Source of the DNA: Meandrina meandrites
Lineage: Eukaryota > Cnidaria > Anthozoa > Scleractinia > Meandrinidae
DNA: 64,000 nt
Direction: 5' to 3'
NCBI GenBank assembly: GCA_963693305.1
Contig: OY855913.1
Coordinates: 19,183,515-19,247,514 of the forward strand
Part shown: in pieces, positions 45,701 to 57,700 of the stretch
Numbering within the stretch: position 1 is the stretch's first letter
Layout: every line of letters starts with the position of its first letter
Position numbers and translations under genes: made by a program
Notes under the pieces: model-generated
Seen by the model: only the letters and a program-made list of their open reading frames with translations
Database searches by the model: none
What the model was told of the DNA's origin: nothing

Positions 45701-48700
45701 ATCCACAGCGCATCTGAAGCCATTTCTGCGGAATTTCTTCGTTTACGAAAAACACGTCTGACACGTGCGCTACACTCCGGGTTGAAGTAACTCGAGCTTC
45801 CAAGATCTGGTTATGGATTTTCAACGCCTGTTTTACACAAATCACGAGTTCGAAAATCGAACGTTCGATTGGGTTCGATTGATTTTTTTTTCTAAACGGT
45901 GAGTTCGATTTCGTTCGATTGTCGAACTCAGTCGAACTCAATCCATGAATTGAGTTCGATTGAGTTCGATTGGGTTCGATTGACTATGCCGGGCATTATT
46001 ACGGGATGTACGTCACGGACGGGGGTATCTGAAATTGTTCTAACAGGGTTCGAGACCAACGGTAGCCAACTGGCCACAGACCAGTAAATATTTTGTTTTG
46101 GTTTGTAGGTTTTGGGCTTTCGCTAGCCATTTTTGTTAGTGACAATTTCAGGCATTTTTGTACATGTAGAAGAAAGCCACTACTGGCAATCGAGTCTGAG
46201 AGAGAAGGACTACATGTGTGACCATGTATTCCCCAATTTCAACCGTCCTTGTTAATTTTTGTTTTTTTATTCCTTCTTTGGTGTTTTCTACCTTAAAATA
46301 TTGTTATTGTGAGAGTTGCTTCGATTTGAAGGTGAATTTGCACATCCAAAAATTTGTCTTCCTGTATCGTGTGAGAGTTTTTGAAAAAGGTGCTCATTGC
46401 AAAATACGTCAAATCTTTAAAATCGATTTTTAATCACGTAAATTAATAGCCCAGATTTGTTAACGTCAAATTTCTCAATATAATATGGATACTCTGTCAA
46501 ACAGATCAGGGATGACTCATGGATTAACCTTGGATAATGTCTTGATATTCCAACAAACTATCCTAACGGACGTGAAAGAAATTCAAAGCAGTGTAAAAGG
46601 AGGGTTGCTATTTCCAATGTGGTACAGTAAACCGATCATTTGTATGTTTATATGTGACACATTTGGTTGCATTTAACTTTTGGTCTCCGCTGGTGTTGTG
46701 TTTCATTTTCACGGTCCATGGTAATAACATGTATATACAGCGCGTTCCTCGCTTGCATTCTTGAATTGCCCCATGCTGCGAGGGAAATTATTCTGCGACA
46801 AATAAATCGTCGTCGTTTTGGTTCAATTAACACGAGGCGAACTCACTCCGGGGTCTGAGGAGATGTTTTCGAAGACGTAGATATATCGGCAAAACAATGA
46901 GGGTCTGTATAGGTAGTTTCGTGCGAGGAAAAACTGTTTGTTCAACACATTTGATCATGTTTGGAATCTTCCACAGGTTACCGAATTATCCGCGTCTCTC
47001 GCCGACGAAAGAGAAACAGCCAGCCATGCAAGTGAAATGCTTGAAGGCGAGTCCATGGAGAGAATGAGATTGGAACGACAAATGCAGGAACTTCAGGTTA
47101 GTAGCTTCTTATTGTAGCGATAGAATAAACTCGGTGAGTTCAACCTCATTGCAGCGAACGAGCGTGGTCGGCCAAACGCGGCTTACTATTTAAGTCCCTT
47201 GTTTATGACAATAATCATATACTTTAATGCACCATAAGCACTTGACGGTACTTCCTTTGTGGTGTTCCGCTGAATTGTTTCACCCAAGGCATCCAGGACT
47301 ATCGTTTTCTTGTCTGAACACTCCCCCTTCTTCTCTTGCGAATTGCTTGAATGACGAACTTCAGACTTCTTGCCCCAAGTGTTCTTATCATGTTTAACAG
47401 AGATAGACAGAGTAATAGACAGAGAGATAGACAGAGTAATGATCGGAAAATTGACCTTGTTCACGTTCTTTCCTTTCCCCCTGCGACATTTATCAAAGAT
47501 TTGATCACTAATCCCTTACAACTACCATTTTATTGAATGTTATTGATGAAATGAGGCGATCTTCTGATAAAGTGAAGTGATAGATAACAGCATCGTGATT
47601 TAGGAGCAGGCACGAGAGATCTGACACCGTATTTTCGATTTCCGTTGTTTCCGAATCCGTACAACTGATACATAATGTCAATTAGTCTGGTGTCTGGCGT
47701 GCATTTTAGAAATTAATTAAATTACTTCTAGGCTTTTTGACCTCGGTGTTTTTTATGGCACCACCGATGCGCACCTTGTGTTATGACTACTTCAGTAAAG
47801 TTTGTGTCCGGGAAAACGCTTCTACTGAAGAGGGAATGCTTGACTTTTGTTTCAAAACTTTTCTCGAAACCAAAAGAAAGTCTTGAGATTTTTGAATGGC
47901 GTGACTGGTATACATTAAGGCAATCGCGTGACATGTTCGCGTGACGTATAAATCTCGTATGCCTTGTCTGGAGCCTGTTAAAGGAGATTACCGTAAACAG
48001 AGTTATAAATAAAGAAGCACTTTAGAAACTGTTTTTTCATCAAACATGAAAGAAAAAGGTAGTTTGTTTTCTTTTTATTCTCCGGTCTCTCCGACGTCGA
48101 ATTTCAGCGGGAGTTGTCTTGAGTGTTCACTGCTTGAGTGACGTTATTATTTTGTCTTTCCAAAGAAAACAAAATCGGATAACTTTGCGATCTGAGCCTG
48201 TTAAGATTTCCGGTGTCTTTGTGGATATTCTCCTTAAATCTATTCAGACCTAATTGTGACCGTGAGAACTCGAGTTTGAAATGGAAACATACACGCAAGC
48301 TTTGTGAGTAGAAAAAAAAAACCATTCTCCGCGAAAAGTTGGCGTTTGTTCAATGTAAGGAACGGCTGTACGTGGCTGGATTGGCAAGATATCGATCAGA
48401 AACACGCGACGATCGCCTGATCACACGAGATTATTGGCGAAAAATCTGTCGGAAGCTGAAGGAATTGAATCTGCTTTGCCATTTAAGTACGTCTGCGAGC
48501 ATAAGTTGTGAATCACCTTCGGAAAGAAGAAGAAGTTTTAACAAGATGATTACTGTTTGGACGGTTCGAAAGGTGAATCACTTTTTCTCACGCTGTGGTG
48601 ATCTGGGCCCGGTTGCGTAATGCAATTTAAGATTTATTGGGATTTTCTACAACCATTCCCTGTGTTCTTGAAGGTCTTTATGGATAAATCAGCAGAAAGT

Positions 48701-51700
48701 GGATGAAAGAGTATGGGAAGCACAATGCGGTTGTAAGAAGATCCTTAGGAACACAGAGAGCAGTTGCACGAAATCCTACTTAATCTTAAGTTGCTTTGTG
48801 CAACCGGGCCCAGCTGGCATTTAGCCTAGGTTAGCTCAGTACAGTATTTATAACCCTAAGCCGTTTTGTTTATGTTTTCGATGGAGTATCCAAAAAGGTT
48901 TTTGCGATCTTTCAAAAATGCTTAATTTGACTGAGAGAGCAATATTCAACGCCATCGTAAATTGGTCATTGTTTATTTGGATGTTATTTGTAAACACCAT
49001 CTTCAGTGAATTTACATGTAAAACGACACGAAATATTTTAAAAGCTTTAAAACGTTTTCAAGTAATCGAGGAATTTGTTCTATCTTGTGTTTGCCGCATT
49101 TCCTTCAGTTTGTGTTCATACACCGTCGAATTCTCCCAAGTAATACCATAAGGAACATACAGAGATATGTAATGAGAATGTGTATGTTGAGATCAGGGCT
49201 TGAAGATTAGTGTTTGTGTGTTTAAAGGAGTCCCTGGAGGACGTGAAGAAGAGAAAAGACAAGCTGGAAGTAGAACTTCTTGAGGCAAGAGCTTTGAGTG
49301 TGTCTGCCACGAGGAATGTCGAGAGACTAGAGAGATTCGAAGGCGAAGGAGCTTCGGAAGACGAGGAGGAAGGTAAGTTAAGATCGGATTGTCTCGGAAT
49401 CGCTCGGAACGTGTTTGGTTTTCCTCAACTTTGATTGCATTCATTAACTTGTCAAACGCAAATGAAATGAAACTTTTCTCTCAGAATATCAAAACATTAA
49501 CCCAGGAGTTCTCTCTTTAACACCATACCCAACCCGTTGCGAGATTTAAAAGAAGTTTTCAAATCCCACGGCGTTGGTCAGCGGTACTTCTAGCCTTCTA
49601 GGTGACCCGAAGAATCTTATGGCAACAAAATAGGATCACTATAACGGGAAGGAATAAAGGAGACTTTCGAATACTCCAACGGAATTCGAATTGTAAATCA
49701 TCGTAGTTTGCTATACGTTCACGCACCCAGTGTCACTTGGACTTACATATGACTAAACAAAAGAAAATATAAATATTATTTTGACCCCTTTCAGGCGACT
49801 TCTTCATTTGTCGGATCCTTGAGTGATGTTTATCAGTTGTGAGTTTTCCCACGAGGGGATGTTTTTAATGCTGTGTTCTGCTTCGTTGTTGCTGCAGAAT
49901 CGTTTTATCGCGAGAGGTACATCCAGGCGTCCAAGGAACATGAACAGCTCAGGAAGAAATTACAAAGTCAGGCCGAGCAGGAAATAGAACAACTCGCCAG
50001 TCAGAAAAGACTGCTGGAGAGAAAGGTAAATACGATAATTATCACATGACCTGCGCATCCATACTGCAAGAAAACTGGCCCAGATTTTGACAGGAGCAGG
50101 ACTCGACGGCTTTTATATGACCGGCTCAAGCTGGTTCCGATAAAGCTAGGTAAATTAAGGCCAGTGAGGACCATGTGATAACTCAATTATAGAATCAGCA
50201 GGAAGGCCGAAGTCATATATTTTTTTAGTTTGGTCCTCTTGCTCAGTAATATAAAACAACACCTGAGGCCTGTTATGCAAGACAATCGTTACTGTAAGCA
50301 TTTTTTTTGTGAGAGTTGTTCATCTGCGCTTGGTTTTGATTCAGCTGACAGAAGAGAAAGATGAAAAAGAGGAAATGCATCGCCAGGCATTAAACATGAA
50401 GAAAAAGACATCTCGAGTTCAATCAGAAATGGAAGATTTAAAACTCCTTCTAGAGGAAGAACAAAGCAGAAATGCCGAACTGGAGAAGAAACAAAGAAGG
50501 TAGAAATATTCGTTCTTATTTCGCGACTTTTATAACGTAAATTTGATTAAAATGGCCGTGCAGTGTAAAATCGACTTCTCTTACTTGTTACTTGGTGTTA
50601 CTTGGCCTGAACTGAACCCTGTCTACGAGAATACCTGAGCCCGCAGTTGCCAGGCAACATGACGTGTTTTATGACGACAAGCTGAAGTGAGAATTTTCGG
50701 AGTGCTCGTGCTATTTCTGATTGGCCAAAAAGAGTCGAAAATTCCTCGGGTCTCCGAAGATTGTACGAGAATGGCACTTGCTGCCAAGTACAATTCGTCG
50801 AGATTGTATTAACGTTTCGCTGAAATGCGAGCCAATTGAAATGCGTTTAGTGAATTGATTGAATTGATTGCTTTCCGTGTTCTTAACGAGGCTTTTGTTG
50901 TATTTTTTTAGGTTCGACACGGAAATTCAACGCGCCAAAGACGAACTGAATCACGAACGAACATTGAAAGAGAAAATCAACAGAGAAAAGGAGAAAGCAC
51001 TGACAGAAAAATATCAAATGGAACACGACTTGTCGGTAAGACTATTCAGCATTCCTGGGCCCAGATGACAGGATCGTAGGCAGGGGGGCGGGTGGGGGCG
51101 GGTGAGGGTGCGATGGGTGCGTCTGCACCCCCTCACGCGCCGCAAAGGTCCGCTTAATTTGAGAGGGAGGGTTAAAATGACTCTCAGAATGCAGGAAAAG
51201 TGGACTTCAACAACTTGACTTTTCAAAATTTCCCGGGGAAATATACTCCCGGATCCCCCCCCCTCCCCCCCTAGATGCTCATGCTTCCGGTGCTCGCACC
51301 CACCCAAGCAAAATCCTTGATGGTGCAAGTTTTATTCAAATTCATTTTGGGAAAGGTCTTTATTTGCAACCTTTTAGTAATTGCAAGTGAACCATTTCAC
51401 AAAGGCTGTTCCCAGTTGGTGGTACCTTTGACTCAGGGCTAACGTTCGTAAAACCTATGAGGGCGGTAAAATAGCTTTATTAGTTTTTACCTGGGCAGCA
51501 ACGTACTACAAAATTTTAGAAAAGAGCTACGCCCCAAATATTATTCTTGTAACTGTTTAAACGACGATAACCCTGTTACGTTTAAAAATCTTTTATTTGT
51601 AGGAAACGCAAGAAGAATTGGAGAAGACGAAAAAGGAATTGGCTAAGATAGAGGGCGATATAAATGATATCACCAAGCAAGGCTTACAAGGAGGAGATGT

Positions 51701-54700
51701 AAGTGAAATATTAGACCTTTGTTGTGTTGCTGTCAATTTGAGCAGGCTTGTGAAATAATAGGGACCTTTATGTAACAGTGCGAGTACGAGTATGACTTTC
51801 GAATTTCAATCCAGTTATGTTCCCAGAGCCCTCACTCCTCCCTGTTGCTGACCAGTTGAAAATGAGACTATCGGCTCGAGATTGATATAAAACGTGGTAA
51901 TCGAAAGCATAAGAGCTAGGTTTGAAAAGTCATGCTCATACTCCGATCGTTAGGCTCCCTGGTGTTAGTAACTTGACCAGGACTAGAGATATTTACTCGT
52001 GGTATTCAGTGCTAAGTAACGTGACTATTGTTAGTGATATATGAGGCGTGTTTACTTCTAGTGCCATTTGACGAGACTAGGATGTGTAACGGAAGAAAGT
52101 GAAAAGTTAAAAATATGATGAGTGACTTTGTTTGCCTGTTAAACACTGGTAACAAAAAGAACTTTTGATTATTTTTTATATTCAAAGCTCTAGAAAGAAA
52201 AAAACGACAATTTTCAGTTACCCCGGCATTTATCTAAGATTTTGCGATCTTTAACTTCGGGCTTCCTCGGTTTTGTTCGGGATCATTCGGTTTGGGAAGC
52301 TGTCGGAACTCGTGTAACATTTACCTTGATTGTTTCCAGGTTGTCGCATTGAAGAAGGCCATCAGAGAACTGGAACAGAAAGTTCAGGATCAAGAAGAAG
52401 AACTTGACGAGCAGGCAGGACAAATCCAAATGCTTGAACAGGTAATAGCGGCGTACGTGTTATTTAACGTTGGCGAGTGATATACCGTGAATCATCTCAC
52501 GAGGGAATTGTTTTGTACGAGTTTGCATGCAAAGAATAAGCGAAGCACTTGTGGAATATACACGGTATACCACGAGAAAACAGTCTTTAACTTTTTAATT
52601 AGACCGGAAAAAGGAAGCCTTTACCGGCAGGTACAATAAAGGCAAGAATTAAATGGTAGCTTTGACAGACGGGTTATCGAATTATGGCGGGAACCACGGT
52701 AGGACGTGGTACGGTATGGCGGGAAAACGGACACCATTGCATTTGGCTAAAAATAAAATAAATCACAGAACACGACTGAACTACAAGGAGCAGAATTTAT
52801 CCTCGCAAAAGAAATTCTGCAAGTTGTAAATGAAGGATCGCTTTCACTGAAATTCGGCGAGTGCAGGAGAATAAGGTTAATATTCTACCAAGCAGAATCA
52901 GGCAAAATAACTATGTCCGAGCAGAATTTAGCAGAATGTGCTGTTTTTTTCTTCTTTTTTTTTACGAGCTCTGCTGGCAGGCAGAGTAAGCCAATTTACG
53001 AGCAGAATTTATCGTAGCTTTCGTACAACTCGGAAAATGGTATTCCAGTGTAAAGTTTTATGTTCTTTTATTCTTTAGACCAAGCTTCGTTTAGAGATGG
53101 CCGCCGAACATGACAAGCACATGGTGCATAAGGATTTGGAGGCAAAGGATGAAGAAATGGAACAGCTCAGATATAACATGCAAAAAAAGGTAACTGAGCT
53201 GCTTGTATTATTTTCGTGTTCAGTTCGTAAATGTTTTTTTTCGGATGCCGATAGTAATTGCCGTAACAGACCTGACTGTCAATATCATGCACAGCGTTTC
53301 AACCGCACATTGACATTTGTTTTTAATTTTGTAGATCAAACAACTCGAGGAACAGCTAGAAGACGAATACCAAGAAAAAACCGCAGCTGTTAAGGTGAGC
53401 GTGGACTATTGCTGTCAATAAAATGTTTTTTCCTTGGATTGTCGTGATTTTCCGACTTCCGCAAGCTCAGTTGAGAAACGAATGGCTTGCCGCGGTAGAG
53501 GAACTGCGTCACAAATGATGTCATGAAAAATTTTGATCGAAAGTTTGTCACTCGTAATCCATCTTAACCTTTCTTGTTTATATTAGCTTTACTTTTACGT
53601 CTTTGGTATTTTTCTGCCATTGTTAACTATTATTTTGAGATATTTAAGCTAATGAAGTATGACTCTACTGTTGTTTTCTGACAGTCCAAACGAGAAGTCG
53701 ACAGACGCCTCGAGGAACTCCGTGATCATTACGAACGTGGCGACGCCGAGACCGAGAGAAAACTGAGACGAGAACTGAAGAAGACCAAAGCTCTTTTGAG
53801 GGACGCCCAAGCAGTAATTGAAACTCAGGTCAGTTTTCAGCCGCACTCCACCCCCCTCCGGTGACTGTTCTTTTCTCAAGACGCTTGTGGCTATCTTAAA
53901 TGGACTCAGGTGATTTTAAATCGTTGTTCAGCTTCTAATCTGACTGTATCTCTTTGTTTTCAGTCTCAAAAGCTTCCAAAGGAAAGAAATCAGCTGAAGG
54001 CTTTGAAGAACCAGGTAAAATGATAATTGCGTTCGACGAAGGAGAACGCACCCTAATCGAGAAATACTCCAGCTTTTATGGACTATACAACGTTGTCAAT
54101 TTGGCCCCCCAGAAAATTTTTCAGGGGCGAATGACGTCATCTCCATGCCATGTGCTTCTGTTTTGCTGTTTGGAGTGATTTCGCTCGACAAAATTGTCCT
54201 GTGTTATGGTCGGTTAACGCTGCTGTTTGGAGGGTTTTCATCCAAGGTAGCAGAGTTTTAATCAGCCACCGAACGTCGTAAAAGGAGTGGAAATCGAGTA
54301 ACTCGATTCGTTGTTTTATAGGCAAGGTAAAGCAGCGTGTTTGCATGCAAAACGATACACAAAACTAGCTAAAATTGCAAATCGTTAGCATTTCATGTAA
54401 AACGAGTGAGTAGAATAAGGATCAAAATTGTTTTATCGCTTCTTTGAATTTGTATTCTATAGTTATTCGCAGAATGTTTAGTCATTTTGATGAGGAAATC
54501 ATTATTGAATATTATGAGTGTATTGACTATGAACGAAAAGTTGATGTGCTGTGCCTCGATCTATTTTCGAATTGAAGTGAAAGTATTTGTAGAAGTCTGT
54601 GGTGTTTTAGAAGTTGTGTAGTGCCAAAAGATATTAAACAACTAAAGTGAATTAAATAATTATTTGTCGTGTACATGATAATTCATTTCTATTCCATATG

Positions 54701-57700
54701 AAGTTTAGTGTAAAAGAAATGAATGCAAATTGCCCATTCATTTATGACTTTGTACTTTTCTGCTTTGTGAATGTCGCATGAAGTGCTAGGAGCGACTTCT
54801 ATTCACGTTGTTTTACAATATTCTGACATCAATGAGAATTTGCCGTTCCATTCATTATTTGAGGTTCTTTTTGACCTTTGGCAAACAATCACTGCTATGA
54901 TGACAGATCATGTTTCCGTCTGGTTGAATGGCTTCTTCTGTAACACCCAATTTACGATAACATAGCTTGCAAGCAAAGAAAAATTCTGCTTTAACATATC
55001 AAGAACTGCTACAGTGTCACAATTTTTTCACAGTTTATTGAACCCCTTCGAAAACAACACAACCCATTTCTTGAGAGATGAGAGATGTTCTTTTGGCTCG
55101 TCACGCAATCTTTCCTCCAAAATGTTGTGTGATGAGATTCCTCTCTCACTCATCCTCATCGCTCCATTTGAACCTTGCTCCTTTGCTACTACCTGACTCT
55201 CCATCTTAGGTCGAACGCACTCCCCTAATCGCTGATTACTACTAGTTTAATTTTAATAATGGTCTTTCACGGAGGAGCAGTACAATAAATTATATTCTAT
55301 CGCAGGATGCGTTTTGTTAAGCAGTTTCTCTTCTCGTTTGCAGCTGGAAGACGCAGAATTTGCAGCGCAATCTGCTCAGAAAAGCAAGAAGAAACTGGAA
55401 GAGGACGTGGCTGACCTGCAGAGCCAGTTGGACACTTTGTCCAAGTCCAAAAAAGAGGTAATACGAACATAGGCATGTCTGAAAGATAGTGTCAGTTGTT
55501 AAAGCGGAGTTGCTACAGGTCAGGAAGTGGCTAGGGAAATATTCTTGAAGGTCAGAGAAAGTCAGCGATTATTATTTTGAGTCAGGGAAAGGGGACATTT
55601 TGAAGAAAATTCAGCGAAAATTGAAATTAAAGCACCTCCTATTTTAATACCTGGAAGAAACATTTCATGTCAATGTGATCTCAACGATAATTATTTTTGG
55701 AGACCTCTACTATATTTCTGTTATTTTGTATTTATTTGGCCAGGGCAATTTTTTTTTTATTAGGTAAAAGTCAGGGAATTTTGATCAAATACGAAGTTTA
55801 GTTGGACGCTCGATTTGCTAATCTTTTAACTGTTTTGTTTTGTTAGCTTGAGACGAAGTATATGACCGCGCTTAAAGAAAACACTGAACTGCAAAGTAAA
55901 GTGGACGAAGATGAAGATGACATCGATTCCCTGACGGAGAAGAACAGACAACTTGTCAAACAGGTTTGTGTCAGCTGAAAACTCGTTTCTGGCGCATCCC
56001 CTCTTGGCTCATCTCCCATTCCGTTGCTCGAACTATTGGTGGTTTTGCTTGTTTGCGAAAATAATTTTTGCTGTGGCTTGACTAGGTGTGTTTAGAGTCA
56101 TTCCCGACACGACGAGAACGTAAATGAATACATGTGGTATTTGCGGAGACTAGGGGTGCAGTTATAAATTTCTACAACTGCGATGTTTTATTACACCATA
56201 CTTTTATTAACAGCGATACCCAGTGTCACACATTCATCCCTTTGTCACGCACAACCTCGTTGCTAAGTTAACTGGAATTTCCATATTCCGTTCTTAGCTG
56301 ACCGAGCTTCAGACGACGCTTCGTGACCGCGAGGCTACCATTCAGGAGATGTCAACCCATAACGAAAGCCTGGAAAGTAAGGTAGGTCACACAAGTCAGT
56401 GTCACGGAAATCGTTGGGCAGTGTGGAAAATCGGAGGCACGTTTTATGCATATTTTGGTGTCAGTTCTTTGTAAGCCTTTGACTCGAAGCAGCAACTGCA
56501 AAATCGTTGAACGCTGCTTTCAGAAGCGGTATGGGCGAAACAAAACGCTCCTTCACGACTTTGAAGACCCGGGTAACGCAATGGCGCGGAATGTCATGCA
56601 CTAATCTCGTAGTGTTTTCGATAATGGCATCTTGTCTGCCTTGTTTAGGTTCAGCACATGTCGAATCGTCTTTCGTACTTGGAGGAGTCGACGGTGGAGA
56701 AACATCAATTTGACCAGATGGAGAGCAAGGTATTTCCTGTCGTTTAAATGATCGTTTCGTAATTTCATTAATCTGTGTAATATCTAGCCATTATTTTGAT
56801 TTCACCTTCTTGCTTTGTAGAGGAGAGAACTTGCTACTCAGCTGGATTTGGAGGGATCGTTTAAGAAACGACAAGAGGTACACGTCTTTTGTCTCTTCCT
56901 GTAACCGACATGTATTATTATGCTCAAAGTTTTGTTATATGCCGTTCCTTTAACGCTTTAATCTGGGGAACGGGCGTCTCCCATTTCTTAAAATGGACTG
57001 AGCCCGCCGTGTTTTACAGCGGGAAAGTTACCAAGCAACATGACTTACGTCACAATTTTCGGAGTACTTCCAGGTGTTCGCGCAACTTCTGATTGGACAA
57101 ATAACACTCGGCAAGTATTCGTGCGCAAACACGATTTGCCGAAATCGGTACTTGACTCTCCAAACTGTTCACTTCTCCGCCCGTTAGAATTTTAATGTTT
57201 TTTTTTAACCAGGTGCAAGTTGGCCGGCTAAAGGAGCAAGTTCAAAAACTGAGTGATGAAAAAGAGGATATTCAGCTCAGAGAAAGCAAACTTACTCAGG
57301 AAAACGCCAGGTACACACCGCACTTACCCTCTCCCTTCATTCTTGAATGGCAGAAATGATAAATAGAGGATACCTCCGAGAGATTAGTCCCCTACATTTT
57401 GATTATCGGACTCATTGTCAACATGGGCGGGAAATTGGAGGGGGGGGGGGGTACCTTTTTCTCCTTGCTCCCCGCGGTTTTGTGTCTTCTCTTGCGACGT
57501 ATTGCGCAATGTTGTGAAGTTTTTGTTCCTCTCGGTTCTTCCCTCCGTCATCGAGGAATCCCTCTTTCCCGCCGTTTCTTTCCCTCCTCCTGTAGACCTA
57601 CCTCCCCCTTTACTCACAGATTTATCCCCCCCCCCTGCCTCGCCACCCCTCCCCTCCCGTCACCCCATCACCACGGTAGCCATTGTCATTATTAAATTTG

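Larger units (their letters stand above)
43297..46976 (+). other. MYO18A-like intron 21
   Basis: This 3.7 kb intron is packed with transposons. It holds a MITE with a nested SINE piece (44027-44350), a MITE with CCCTCCAAGTT ends (44876-45106) and the CCCGG-ended element (45178-45993). Confidence 0.65.
47097..49227 (+). other. MYO18A-like intron 22
   Basis: This intron contains a short tandem array of acagagatag/acagagtaatag words (47396-47442) and the CTGGGCCCGGTTGC MITE (48603-48813). No coding sequence is recognised; the ORF at 48339-48620 runs into the MITE. Confidence 0.55.

Noticed and set aside
48339..48620. 93-codon ORF in myosin intron 22
   Set aside because: It ends inside the 211-bp MITE and shows no known motif.
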